From Clavelina lepadiformis (taxonomy: Eukaryota > Chordata > Ascidiacea > Aplousobranchia > Clavelinidae), in assembly GCF_947623445.1 (NCBI RefSeq), contig NC_135242.1, positions 186,001 through 250,000 of the forward strand: a stretch of 64,000 nt of DNA, in the 5' to 3' direction. The first letter of the stretch is position 1. The number at the start of each line of letters is the position of its first letter. Shown one piece after another: positions 28,867-40,777 of the stretch. The position numbers and the translations under genes were made by a program. The notes under the pieces are model-generated. The model searched no databases and was not told the origin of the DNA. It saw only the letters and a program-made list of their open reading frames with translations.

Positions 28867-30742
28867 TGAAAATAAATTGTTGAAATGGAAGGTTTTATTG
28901 ACTTTCTCATATCAAAGTGTTCGCTGGGAAGGAAACTCAACTTTTCGAGCAATCAGAACTTTCAGTACACTTTGTGCGCCTCAAGTCTGTTAGTCTGTTG
29001 GTTTTCTTTTGCCACCCACTGATGTATAAATTATTGAAGCGATTTTCAATCATCTGTTGCTGAAACACACCATCTGCTTAACTTTGCTTTTTTCAACTTA
29101 GGTAGATTTAACTAATCATGGGTTTAGTGGTTGTGCTAGTTGTTACCAGCGATTATTACCTTAATTATTTTTAAGCACGTTTTAAGCCTATTCGGCTTTG
29201 TCACTTTTTCCTGTTCATTGGCGCGTCTTAGTATCAACCGGCTTGATTTTTCGTTCCCACCGCGCATTTGACGACAAATAAAATGATTGAGCAGCGGCGA
29301 TGTTTTAGTCTGGGAATTACCTCAGCAAATGGCGCGTTAAAGACGTCCACGCTAAGATGTGCTTGAAATTGGACTGTGTTGGTTCTAAATCCTGGTCTTT
29401 AGTTTAGCGAGCTATTGCATATGCAGCAAGAGATATGTTTATTTATTCGGATCTCATTAAGTAATAACCTAAGGTAGTTACCATCGCTTGTTTCTTTCAT
29501 TATATCGTGCATTGGTTGTTCGTGAGTGTATTCGTTTGACCAGTCTACAACGGGGTTAGCACCATTCCATTGATCGCTCCACAAAGACAATGGAGAAAAC
29601 GAGCAATGCCAAAAATACTTAACTCGTAACATGAAGAATTTCACGGAGCATCATGTTGGATTTTTCCAGTAATTTTACTCAAATAAAGCAGTAAAAAGAT
29701 GAGCCGCTTTCACAGCTTATGATTGGTCCTTCACCGGCACGCTCTTATTGGCTGATGTTAACGTCCCTGCCATCGTAGGTTACTCTCACCAGCACGCTCG
29801 CCTTGGTAGAACAAAAAAATTCGGTTCAGAAATATATACTGTAGCTGTATTAGGGGCGGCTCATCATGGTATGGGAAATGGGTAGTGGTGGATTGGTTTT
29901 TAGACTGGCCTAAGCCAAGTCTTACTGTTTGACTCCGAGCTAATTGTCTTTGACTCCGTTGCGACTACTGTCTCTATAATGTTTCTTCAAATCAACACCA
30001 ACTTCATAAAGTCTAATTGTTATATTGTCCGAATAAGTTGTATCGAATTAGAATATTTACACCATGCTTCCAATTCCCAATATCTTAGTAATAACTTCAA
30101 TTCAAAGGAAATAACTCAGAAAGAAGAGAGAGATTTAAACGAAACATTTTGCTTTTATATTCCAGTATTGACCAATCAGCAACTGCCAAATTATTCATAC
30201 CATGAAAAACGTATCTCTTGTCCAATGTTACAATCCAAGCCTTTTATCACAAAGAATTCAAATCGATTTACATCGGTACAGAAAACCACTTGACACACTT
30301 AACTACGTCACATGTTGGCTTGGAACTACGATTGTGATTAAAGATTACTAGAAACAATGCATTTTCTACGTACAAGTCATGTTACATCTTCTATTATACG
30401 AAACCCTGATCCAGTACCATCAACATTACACGGTAAAATACAATGCTACTTCAATATACTTCAATCTGCGTCAAATATGTCGGTTTTAGAATTTCTTGTT
30501 TAAATAAGAGCTTAACGACGCTAAATACGTCTGTTTAAACATTTAATTAATTCCAGCTGGAGAAAATACAAAAACTATGCAAAATGCCAATTTGTATAAA
30601 TTATTGCAATTATTAAATTATCACGAACGCTACAATGGGGTGGCCCCTCCTGTGATTTTTGTCCAATTGAAGTAAAACAAAACGCTGACACGTAATAGAT
30701 TTCGATTTTTCGCCTAGAAAAGATTGCCTATTTTTTATTTTA
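28867..30742. other. Intergenic, repeat remnants, no gene seen
   Basis: A stretch near 29180-29220 (gttttaagcct, ggctttgtcactttttcc) and near 29340 (gtccacgctaa) resembles 55090-55130 and 55228, suggesting an old shared repeat. A 104-codon open frame at 29979-30293 shows no recognisable domain. Confidence 0.45.
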
Positions 30743-31040
30743 CAGTGCTTTGAATCCTAAGCATTGGTTTGTTTTGCCATGAGGTCACGTTATGTGGTCA
30801 GCGTAGCATGTGACGTAAAATGCGTAAAAGTTTCCATTGTGAAATACGTAAAATTGTATGTGCCGCGCGTTACACATGTAATTTTGTCTTGCATTTCAAG
30901 GAAAGCTTAGAAGATAGGCTAGCAGTTAATTTGAACTGAGTTACATTTATTATACACGCTGCAGATAACACACAAATTCTTACGCATTTCATGTATCTAG
31001 ACGTCATATTCAAGTCCAGTGTGTAAGACTCAAACCGCTG
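30743..31040. repeat. Foldback MITE, copy 1
   Basis: About 298 bp. The left arm runs cagtgctttgaatcctaagc, then gtggtcagcgtagcatgtga, then cgtaaaatgcgtaa. The right arm is its approximate reverse complement (ttcttacgcatttcatg, then gactcaaaccgctg). It is related over its length to 59610-59916. No clear target duplication was found. Confidence 0.7.
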
Positions 31041-33166
31041 GGAAACTAAGAAACATATTTTCAATATTTTTTTTCTTTATCATACAAAGAAATTCATCTA
31101 CCACTCACCTGAGCAATATTGTCACAACCCGATAACTAATACGTTTGTAATTTAAAAAAGATTCGAAGTGGATTAAAAAAAATATTGCCACCAAGCTATC
31201 TTCTAACCTTCATCTTTGACAATTCTAAATAAACAAGTTCTTCTGTAAACTATAAGATATCTATGACTAGTGTAGGTTATTTCTGGTAAAAACACTACGC
31301 TGTTGGGTCAAAGTCCGTGCTTTTCAACCTTTTTCTTGTGGCGACACAAATATTAAGGGTAAATTAATAGCGAAGCTTTGGCGACCCTATTTACAAAACT
31401 ACATTTCAGACAACTTTTTCTAAGCATTAAAGTAAACGACACGCAGTTAAGACAGTTAAACACAAACAGGAAAGTTCGAATTTAGATAATGTGTCCCTTG
31501 ATCTTGTGTTGTTTCTACAACTTTGTCAAAATTTTGAGCAATCTTGCTTGATGCCAATATCATGTCATTTTTCGGTTGAAGACAGTTTCTGGTCTTTGCT
31601 TCGATCCGAGTAAACGCAGAAAACCCACTTTTTCACAGGCAGGTAGTAACAAATGGCAGGAGAGCTTTTACTGCGTGCGTCTCAACAATACTCTTTTCAT
31701 TCTAGATTTTTGTTCAAAATTTTTTGTTATCATCTGTTTGAAATCACCAACGTGTTCTCGCATTCCCTTCTAGAATAGATGAGAAAAAACACAACATTAT
31801 ACACAATGTATTAATCACCAACCATATAATCACTATACTAGCCGCCACTGTTGTAATTTCACAGATATTCGTCAAGTATCAAAATGCTTCATGAACTACA
31901 TTTAGTCACGATCCAACCAAATCAATCAGAGATCCACTTTTGGGTCGCGGCCCAGGGGTTTGGGAAGTATTGGCCCATGTCCTTAACTGCTATAGCAATG
32001 AATTTTCTCAGGTATGATCTGTTTGTAACGTTACATACAGAATGGGAGGAGTACAAAATGGGGTCGTACGTCATCGACCGTTACAAAGTGAACTTTCCAG
32101 CTAGTGAGGGATAGATCGTGGGGGGAGGGGCATGTGGCCCGTTGTACAGGGTCCATGAGCAATAATGAGCTATTACATAGTGGCAGGGGAAGACGAGGCA
32201 AAGCAAGACACAAGTTTCTCAAGTTTTTGTGCAAAATTAGCGGCGCAAATGCTACTGCGCACGCAGTAGTGAAGTAAAAATGTTTTGCAATCAACAATCT
32301 ATATTTTTAATGAGTAGCAGGGGGCACAGATTTCGAGGATCCTGTACCTAACGCTACCAAAACTACTCAATTTTCTTAGGGGCAGGAGTAGTTTATGAGC
32401 CTACAGGCGACTGCAAAGTGCGGCAGTTTTCAAGAAAAAATTATGTGCAAAGGCATGAATTTTGGCGTGATATTTTACATTGAAGTTTCAGTTTTTTGTT
32501 TATTTATTATAAATTGGCCTAAAGATGAAAAATTCGCACAATCCTGGTGCGTACGGCTGCAGCTAGGGCTAATGCCCTGAGGCTGCGCTCCATTTTCAAA
32601 CTGTATAATCATTCTTATGTTAATTATGCAGCAATGAGTGATGAAATGAAACGTTTATAAACCTACCTCCTGCTTTCAAACCAAAAGCAGCTTGTAAGCA
32701 TTGTTATGTTAACATTGAAAAGGTTCGATTCATTTGTGACGTCACTATAGTGACCCTGAATTCATTAGCAGTGAGAGTATGTAACGTAAGCGTGATATCA
32801 AATAAGCTTGGCTGATGGCCAACAACTGTAGTTATAAAATAAAAGATTTTACGAAGTTGTTAATTGGTGTTGTTCTTTGTCACACATAACCAATGTTTGA
32901 CGACGACCACAAAGCTCGGGAATGTGCATGGAAATAAGGATAAACTTTTTCAAAGAAAAGGATAAGCTTGCATGATTTCTATTATTATCCTGTTTCATAT
33001 TGACACTCATAGAAAATTGTAAATAATATAGGTATTAATTATTTTACTTTATTCCTTTTATTATCACAGCTAAAGCACCAACTGCCAAAATTACAAATAT
33101 CACTCGACTTGAGAATTCTCGATGCTGTTTTTGACGAACTTTTCATGAACATCTGCTAAAAAATTT
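31041..33166. other. Intergenic with hAT-like remnant, upstream of PPCS
   Basis: 31315-31972 has hAT-like ends (gtgcttttcaaccttttt at the left, gggtttgggaagtattg at the right, with gggtcgcggccc beside it); they are degenerate and no TSD is visible, so this is an old copy. A stretch at about 32415-32530 (aagtgcggcagttttcaaga ... tttatttattataaattggc) matches the family at 43544-43980. No coding exon was recognised. Confidence 0.5.
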
Positions 33167-34060
33167 ATGGAAACATTTAAAATACCAAATAACTATGAAG
33201 ATGTTTTGAGAAGAGTGAGGATATTTTTCTCTGGTTGTAAAGATAAGATTGTTATTGTCACATCAGGTGGCACGGCAGTGAATTTGGAGAAAAATGCTGT
33301 GAGATTTTTGGACAACTTCAGCACTGGTTGTCGGGGTTCCAGATCAGCAGAAAATTTTCTAAGGAGCGGGTATCATGTCATTTTCCTTTACAGGAAAGGA
33401 AGCCTGCTTCCATTTGCTCGAGAATTTCCCACTGGAGAGGAAATTGTGAAGTTTTTTGACACAAGAGGTGACGGAGAGAATGTTTTGCTTCATCTGTCAA
33501 AAGATAACAAACTTGCTCAAGCAATAACAGAATACCGTAGGTTTAAAGATAAACTACTACTCGTGGATTTTGTCACATTGGACGACTACGCATATTTTTT
33601 GTATGGATCATGTCAGACTGTCAAATCAGTCGAAGAAAAGTTGATGATTTATTCTGCTGCTGCCGTCTCAGATTTCTATGTTCCGTTCAATAAACTGCCT
33701 GAGCACAAGATTTCATCAAGTCAAGCGCTTCAACTTGATCTTGAAGTCGCTCCTAAGTTGTTGAAATATTTGACGGAATCGTGGGTTCCCCGCTCGTTTG
33801 TTGTCTCCTTCAAACTTGAAACAAATGAAAAGATTTTGATCGAAAAAGCTGAAAGTTCTTTGAAGAAATACGGACAGTCTGTGGTCGTTGCTAATGCTCT
33901 CCAAACAAAACATTGCAAAGTGGTGATTATTACATCACAAGTAAATCACAAAATAGAATTATCACCCGAGCAGCAATCACAAGGATATGAGTTGGAGGCG
34001 TTAGTGGTGAAATATTTGTCTGAACTTCATTGTAAATTTCTTGATTTGAATTTGAAGTAA
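33167..34060 (+). CDS. PPCS: Phosphopantothenate--cysteine ligase (PPCS), intronless
   Basis: One uninterrupted frame of 297 residues. It joins cysteine to 4'-phosphopantothenate, the second step of coenzyme A synthesis, and acts as a cytosolic homodimer. Sequence evidence: N-terminal [11 protein letters not shown] nucleotide-binding loop and [14 protein letters not shown] (vertebrate enzyme [13 protein letters not shown]), then [12 protein letters not shown], the central [23 protein letters not shown] block, [14 protein letters not shown], and [10 protein letters not shown] near the C-terminus. Length is close to the human protein (311 residues). The ATG at 33167 gives the usual N-terminal helix before the nucleotide loop. 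Being single-exon among intron-rich neighbours, it could be an old retrocopy or have lost introns; the frame is intact and conserved, so it is probably functional. Confidence 0.95.
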   Translation: METFKIPNNYEDVLRRVRIFFSGCKDKIVIVTSGGTAVNLEKNAVRFLDNFSTGCRGSRSAENFLRSGYHVIFLYRKGSLLPFAREFPTGEEIVKFFDTRGDGENVLLHLSKDNKLAQAITEYRRFKDKLLLVDFVTLDDYAYFLYGSCQTVKSVEEKLMIYSAAAVSDFYVPFNKLPEHKISSSQALQLDLEVAPKLLKYLTESWVPRSFVVSFKLETNEKILIEKAESSLKKYGQSVVVANALQTKHCKVVIITSQVNHKIELSPEQQSQGYELEALVVKYLSELHCKFLDLNLK

Positions 34061-34421
34061 AACATGCATGAAGTATGAGCCCATATGAATGAGCACGGCA
34101 GACTATATCATAGGTTTCTTGCTTAGAAAGTTATTAGACAGGAATCATTTATGAGGAACAGTGATGTTGGCAATGGACGATTGTTGTTATTATCTTAGTG
34201 AATAGTTTACTTTTATGTCCATTTAACCAGCGGCCCTTATTTAACAAGACTACTTATGATGAAATGTACGCAATATCAATATTTCCCAGAAATGTAAACA
34301 ATATCCTGAATATATTTCCTTTAATGGTTAAATAGCCCCTTTCGGTGATTTCCCTAAGCCATTACCAGTTTAATTTGTAGAAATCTGAGTAAGTGGAATT
34401 GGAATTAGGTACTGTATATTG

Positions 34422-35295
34422 TAGGGATGGGTCACCAGTACGAGTAATTGGGTCCGAATATCATAAAGCAGTGGTTCTCAACCTTCTAATCTTGGCCGAC
34501 CCCTTTTGATGCTGTCAAAGCAGTTGGCGGACCCCTGAAGTTTAAGCAAACTAAGGGTTCTGAGACTGCACTTAAATGTTGCTTTGCTTAGTTTTACTTA
34601 ATAGTCTTGGTGCACAACTGCGCTGTTCATTCACAATAACATCAAACTATGCGGATATTTTTATTTATTTCAAAGCATTATCTATACCTTGCTCACAACA
34701 AGCTGCTAGTTACAAGCTAAAACTGAGAAAGCGATTATGTGCAATCTCCAGCAACTTAAAATCACTGTATCCAGCTGTCTTCTCGTATAATCCGCAATCT
34801 ATTGCATCACAATAGGCCTTCCCTGCGGGTGATAAATCTCAATAAGCTTTTGTATTGTCCCATCACAATAGGCGATTAAGCAAATGTTCAAGCCTATTTC
34901 AAACCAGCAAAAACTTTTTAAAAACTCGTACTTTGTGTTGCAAATTTCGAAGTTCTCACGGACCCCCTGAAAACGTTTCGCGGACCCCCGGTTGAGAACC
35001 ACTGTCATAAAGGTTGTCCCAAATGAATCTATTCGTATCAGCACCAACTGATATAATTCAAAAAGTTTCCAAATCTTGCTTGTAACGTGACGTAATTGCT
35101 AAAATTATGATTAAATGGCGACTTGAAAAGCAAAATCCTGACCTAAATGACCTCCAGCAAGGGATGTTGACTCTAGTTTGCTTTTTTGTTCCAGTTAACT
35201 CAGTCCATAAATTTGTGAGTAAAATAATATACGGGTTCACCTGAATCTCCCACACAGATGATATTCGGGTTTGGGTTCGTATTGGTCCATCCTTA
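34422..35295. mobile_element. Non-autonomous hAT element (outer), 8-bp TSD
   Basis: Ends TAGGGATGGGTC and GGTCCATCCTTA, flanked by the perfect duplication GTATATTG (34414-34421 and 35296-35303). Both arms carry gaatatc/gatattcgg and tacgag/cgtatt words in opposite orientation. It is split by a second hAT insertion at 34469-35004; without it the element is about 330 bp. One end of the same family occurs at 11720. Confidence 0.9.
34469..35004. mobile_element. Non-autonomous hAT element (inner), 8-bp TSD
   Basis: 536 bp, ends CAGTGGTTCTCAACCT and GGTTGAGAACCACTG, flanked by the perfect duplication TCATAAAG (34461-34468 and 35005-35012). Subterminal cggacccc-type motifs occur at both ends. The ends are of the common Charlie-like hAT type. 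No transposase frame was recognised. Confidence 0.95.
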
Positions 35296-35303
35296 GTATA
35301 TTG

Positions 35304-36290
35304 CTTCTATGAAAAGGTGGAGTCTTGTGCCAGTGATAGAAACAAGTCTTGCCGGTTGTGACGTAGATCACTAACAGCGCAAGTCAAAACTGCTTCGTGC
35401 CCAATCCTTCGCTTATCAAATTTCACGCGATAGGCTTTGAAAGAAAGTTTGTAAACAGCCAAAGTTAGAGGGAAAAAAAAAGTTTATTAACCAAAAAAAA
35501 ATTAAATACGATGATTTAGAATTTAAAGGAAAAAGTTATTTCTTAGTAAATAACTGCGGCCACAAATTTGTTTTATTGATCTGTGTGGACAGCTTTTGAT
35601 TGCGATAGAATTTGAATAAAAATAAAAGCTTACGGTAGTTAAACAAGTGACCGACAATCGTTTCAATGCTGTTCATCAACCAGCGGTAAAAGACACAACG
35701 CTGTTCTACTTATTGTGACAGAATACTTGTCAAGATATTGTCCTACAACGAAATTCCGTGCATTTACATTTCTATGAAGACAAGTTTTAGTGACATGACA
35801 AATCTGTGCAGCGTATCGTGAGTACGTTGGTATGTTGTACGATTCAAAATGTCCTGAAATGAAAAAAAGAAAAAAAAACTTATCCCAGAAGGGTTGTGTT
35901 AATAAAGTAAGACGTTGTTGACGAGTCCAAGTTTTTTCAGCAAAAAGTTGCAGCAATAATTACCTTTTGAGAGATTTTTTAAATACATAAAGGTGAATTT
36001 ACTGTACAATAATTAGTACACTTCAACAAGAACCGCATAATTACAAGGAAAAGGTTTGTTTCTTGAACTCTTTGGCCCTAAGAAACTCTGAATGCTTATT
36101 AGCCTCCGTTTAGTCCAATATCTGATGTTTCTTAAAGGTTTCTTTTTTATTTATAAAACATGTTGTTGATAAATTTATAACATTTTTATGTTGAAATTGC
36201 ATGACCTCAATTTGTTCGTTTCAAGTATCTGATTTAGAAACCACTAAAGAGCAATGCTGGCAGTCACGTGATATGCAAGTCCTTTTCAGT
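35304..36290. other. Intergenic, upstream of RPS7
   Basis: A+T-rich, with poly-A runs near 35470-35510 and 35860-35880. A 97-codon minus-strand frame at 35663-35956 lacks any recognisable domain. The right end should hold the RPS7 core promoter; no TATA box stands out. Confidence 0.45.
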
Positions 36291-36309
36291 GTTGCTAAAT
36301 CAGGGTTAG
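36291..36309 (+). promoter_or_regulatory. RPS7: Probable 5'-TOP leader exon of RPS7
   Basis: The sequence ccttttcagtgttg begins a short candidate non-coding exon ending before GTAAGG at 36310. The next exon starts after ttttgcag at 36551, eight bases before the ATG. A C followed by a pyrimidine run at the transcription start is the 5'-TOP signature of ribosomal-protein mRNAs, which gives TOR-dependent translation. The start site itself is inferred. Confidence 0.6.
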
Positions 36310-36558
36310 GTAAGGAAATATTGTGGAGAATATCTTTGTAAATCTAGTTCATCTTTTAAGGTTTGCTGATTGTGTTTTGTGAAAATTAATGCTTGCTTTT
36401 TTCCTGGTTTAGTAGCATGTTTATTTCTTAAATTCTTTGCCGAACTTTATGCGAAATTTGTTTAGAACACTTGTAAAAATAAACTTGTTGATTATTGTGA
36501 ACTTGGCCTACGTAATTGCTCCGGTTCATATTACACGATTTCTTTTGCAGCCACCAAG

Positions 36559-39500
36559 ATGTTTAGTGTCGGGGCCAAGATAATCAAGGCCAACAATGAA
36601 AGACCAGACGAGTTTGAGTCGACCATATCTCAAGCCATCCTAGAACTTGAAAACAACAGTGACTTGAAGACGCACTTGCGGGAACTTTACATAACGGCGG
36701 CAAAAGTTAGTATCATTCTAAGAACCTTAGCAGTTAATTTTTTGTTTGAAAAGACATTTTACCTTAAAATAAGGGCCAAGTCCAAGGTGAATTTAGCCTT
36801 TTATCAATGAGTAGTTGTTAAATAAGAACTGGTAAAAGGATTTGGACTAATATGTAGTAGTTAAGCAGTTACTGCCATAAAAAAGTGGCAAAACATCAAA
36901 TCATGAGAAGGTTGGCGTTTTTCATTATGTCAGAACCACTAACAATGGAGCTGACTCAAGTATTTGGATCAATTATAAATTGAATATTTCTTGACAGACA
37001 ATTAAAGAGTAACAGATTTGATCCATACTGGAACGCATGGCACTTTTTAACGAGATCTCGGGAGTGCAGGATGGCTAAAATCGGATATAAAATGAATGTT
37101 TTAAGTGTGCAGCCAAACCTTAATCCGGACCACTTTGTTTCGTCATAAAATGTCGGTATAGCGGGGTATCCGGATTATCGGAAAGCGAAAAATCAATCAA
37201 TCTTGCAAACGCAGCACTATGTTCAAAAAGCTGTGTGCACCTTACTCCAATTTAAAGTATGCGTATGTGTAAGTGTTTAAAAAGTGAAACTGCAACGTTA
37301 TTAAGCGTAGACAATCGGCTATTGTTTTCGTCAATTAACAAATATATAGGACAATCGTGAATCATTTTCGATTCACTCTTAAAAATCCGTTTTGTTGGTT
37401 TTTATTGCTATTTAAATTAGCACATTTGTTCCAAAAATTTTCTGTCACAGTTGGGACAATGAGGTTTCCGGATTAAAGGGTTAAAATGCATCATAGGAAG
37501 AAATCTGTTCCCGGCAGTTTTGTGTCGGAGATCGGGGTTTGGATTAACGAGGTTTCACTATATTTTGCAGCCATAGTGGAAAGCATGGCAACTGCACCAT
37601 CTAGATCAGCGGTTCTTAAACTTTTTTGAGCGCGACCCAAATCTGAGTTTCATGATCACCTCACGACCCAAACCTATGTCGCGACCCATTTTAATGTCCT
37701 ATAGACCTATATTATATTATATTAACCTATGTCGCGACCCACCTATGTCACTATGTCGCGACCCATTTTCTGACCCTCCGCGACCCATGTTTGGGTCGCG
37801 ACCCATACTTTAAGAACCCCTGATCTAGATCTTTCAAGAAACAATTGCTGCACCCCAATGTTTTCTATTTATAAGAGCTCACACATTTGTTTAGGCTGGT
37901 GTTCAGTGCAGACTGAAAAAATGCACCTAGTACACCATTTTGCACCTGGTGTGCTCAGATTTTTTATGAAAAACTTCCCAAGACCCTCATTCTGTTTATA
38001 ACGAGGCATTAAGTCCTGTCTTGAAACATCTCGAGGTTGCAATAGCCATTCTTTCTACCATGGGGTATAGTTATAGCATACTTAAGTGTATAACAGGATC
38101 AATTGGTGTCAAATAATATTAAATTAGTTGTTGTATTTGTTCTGGTTGATATAAATGTTAACCTACATCACAGACCTGTCCAGTCTTTGTTGTTGGCAGT
38201 GGCCTAGTCTCCAGTACCAGTTATTGTGATAAAAACAAGACAGCTAGCAGTTCATGTGCTGTCATCTGTGACATTGCTATGCTGAAGATAAACATTTCCT
38301 GCTACAAATCAACTATACCTATAGACATCATCCAAAACGTGTTAGCCAGCCATAGGTGGGCAGTACTGGTACCGTCGCTACTTTTAAAAAAAGTACTGAC
38401 TTTTTCTTTTCAAGAAATTTCAGTCAGTCCCGGCACTCTGTACTTTTCGTTTGATTAGTTCAAAATTTTAACAAGTTTGTGTTCCAAAATACATGTTAAT
38501 TAATCCTTAATACCAACTGTAGCATCTGTTGATCTTTTTTAATCTAGAAACGTCAAGTACAATTGTGAACAAATAACATCTCATATGTTTTGACCTGAAG
38601 AAACATTTACCGGGGCATAATAATGGCAAAAATTGCATTTGCAGCAGCATCTTTTGAACAACAAGTACCAAACTATTTTTTTAAATAGTTCCTAATCCTT
38701 GAACCGTTGGTACATTGTTTGCACCGGCACAGATGCCGACGGTACTTTCAAGTACCGAGTGACAAGTGCACAATGGGTCAAAAAAATCAAAATGTTTGGT
38801 CTTGTGTCATAACTTACAGTTGGTTTGAATCATTTGTCACAACCACAAGTGGTTGTAGCTGAATTTTCTTATGCTTATCCTGCTTATCTATCCTGTGGTG
38901 AGCTCATCCTATTTATCTTCCAGGAGGTTGACGTTGGAGCGGGGAGGAAAGCAATCATAGTATTTGTTCCTGTTCCTCAACTTCGACAATTCCAGAAAAT
39001 TCAAGTCCGTCTCGTGAGGGAGTTGGAGAAAAAGTTCAGCGGAAAACACATTATGTTCATCGCTCAACGAAGAATCCTTCCAAAACCAACAAGGAAGAGT
39101 CGGTCGGCAAACAAACAGAAGAGACCTCGGAGGTAGGAATTTGACGTATACTTGTTGAAAAATTTAAATATTGCCGTGTTGGTGGTTTTTTTGACTTTTT
39201 GATGCTCTTGTTTCAAGTTATTGCTGATAAGAAATAAACTGTTGTCTCTCTTTTTACACCAAACCTTGGACATTTTCCAAGTTTAATTGAGCTGCAGTGG
39301 TAACCACGAGGCAGTCTAAAGTGAATTCATGCTCCACATCACGTATTTGTTGTATTTAGTCGAACGTTGACGGCAGTCCACGACAACATCCTTGAGGATT
39401 TGGTCTTTCCAGCTGAGATAGTCGGCAAAAGAACAAGAGTCAAACTTGACTGCTCTCGAGTGGTGAAGGTTCACCTCGACAAATCTCAGCAGAACAATGT

Positions 39501-40048
39501 CGAACACAAGGTAACAATCGATTCTCTGGTTTATCAATGAATCTACTTGAATGTCTCTCGATGTGAGGTGCAATATAATTATGTGTTTGTTGCTGAAACA
39601 AGATGCTCGAAACAAAATTATTTCACGCCAGAGCAAGTTTAAACTTGAGTGGTCCCGCTCCCTTCACACTGGGGCTTGTTTCATACAATAAATGCTCGGA
39701 AGTCAAGCCAAAAATTATTTAATATTTGCTAAAATAAACTTTCTGCCACTCCCCCCCCCATTTTTAAGTGCAACCTCACATCACACATGGCTTGATATTA
39801 GTACGCCGTGGGAAGAATAACTCTTACTGGCTGTGAGTTGCGCTATGTAGAATGTTTTCCTTCACTTGTTTAGTAAATTAAAATGTGGAAACCCTTCAAC
39901 CATCACCGAGTAGTTGCATTTGCTCCGAGTTGTCAGACGCCTCATCACTTAACATTTCTCTTCTATCTCTTAGACCGACACGTTTTCAGCAGTTTACAAG
40001 AAGCTCACCGGCAAAGATGTTCATTTCGAATTTCCAGTGGGAGCGTAA
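36559..40048 (+). CDS. RPS7: 40S ribosomal protein S7 (eS7)
   Basis: Coding exons 36559-36705, 38924-39132, 39360-39510 and 39974-40048 total 194 codons (193 residues; human 194). The translation aligns essentially end to end with human RPS7: [108 protein letters not shown]. It is a small-subunit protein with a role in SSU processome assembly and 18S rRNA maturation. It shares the pathway with UTP11 about 4.5 kb downstream on the same strand. Coding intron 1 (2.2 kb) has accumulated three transposon-derived repeats. In some fishes RPS7 introns host U17 snoRNA; I could not identify a convincing one here. AATAAA lies just after the stop near 40060. Confidence 0.98.
37110..37560. mobile_element. 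Old pogo/Tigger-like MITE in RPS7 intron
   Basis: The left end (cagccaaaccttaatccgga) and the reverse complement of the right end (tagtgaaacctcgttaatcc) align as degenerate inverted repeats typical of Tigger elements. Internal words tccggattatcgg and ggattaaaggg echo them. The flanking TA is visible at the right and eroded at the left. Confidence 0.6.
37607..37822. mobile_element. Non-autonomous hAT element in RPS7 intron, 8-bp TSD
   Basis: 216 bp, ends CAGCGGTTCTTAAACTTT and TACTTTAAGAACCCCTG, flanked by the perfect (palindromic) duplication ATCTAGAT (37599-37606 and 37823-37830). The interior repeats cgcgacccat several times. No coding capacity. Confidence 0.92.
38351..38760. repeat. Interspersed repeat (hAT-like MITE), copy in RPS7 intron
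   Basis: About 410 bp, the second copy of the family at 8830-9243. The left end is ataggtgggcagtactgg then taccgtcg; the right end is gacggtactttcaagtacc. This gives terminal inverted repeats containing taccgtcg. Confidence 0.82.
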
Positions 40049-40497
40049 ATTGTTGCTTTAAATAAAATAAGCTGATATTCATGGTTTGATTGTTCGAGTT
40101 AGTTTTAGGGCTGTGTTATGTCTATGGCAGAGTCTTAATTTTCACCGTTGTTGAGAAAACCTGAGCTGGTTGCGAATCGTTAATTAGCGAATAAAATTGT
40201 TAAAATAAACAGCGCACAGCGATATTGGCAACAATTACGCCGTAGCAATGTGAGCTGATTTCGCCAAACTGGCAGACTAGGCCGTTTATTGTTCACCACA
40301 ACTTGTGCTGAGGTAAATTATACATCTTTTTACTGGTTGGCGGGATTCCCCGCTATCGTTACAAAACAGAACAGTGCACTATGAAGCTTTATTTCAAAGA
40401 AATATTTCGCAAACTCAATGACGTCACGGTTGAATTCTGCTCAGTTCGGACAAAGTTAACGGTGGTTTTGATGATGTCATTGGTTGGTTTACCTCAG

Positions 40498-40777
40498 TCA
40501 TGAACGTGTCGCTGCATCACTGTTCCCTCCGATATCTTGATCTTTGAACAAACAGTTCATTATTACGTCACTAATTGTGCTACCCAAAGGCTTCTTGAAT
40601 GTAAATGAGATCTGTGTCAAAGACAGTTGTTTCTTTTGACTAATCTTCACCTCAAGTCCTATCTTTTCAGCTATTTCTTCTTCTTCCTTCAATTTTTCAA
40701 TCACAATAAAAGCTACTGTCGAGGTGATTATGACGCCACCAACACAGAACAATGAAGCACCAACCAATTGCTCGCCC
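40498..40777 (-). CDS. Possible terminal exon of an unrecognised membrane protein
   Basis: On the minus strand an acceptor-like caacttccag precedes an open frame from 40777 down to a stop at 40498. It starts GEQLVGASLFCVGGVIITST and contains one clear hydrophobic segment (LFCVGGVIITSTVAFIVI) followed by a charged stretch (EKLKEEEEIAEKIG) and a Ser/Lys-rich tail. I do not recognise the family. No upstream exon was identified to the right, so this could be the last exon of a gene or a chance frame. It lies convergent to RPS7. Confidence 0.3.

Noticed and set aside
29979-30293. 104-codon open frame
   Set aside because: A+T-rich composition, no domain, no promoter or splice signals that make it convincing.
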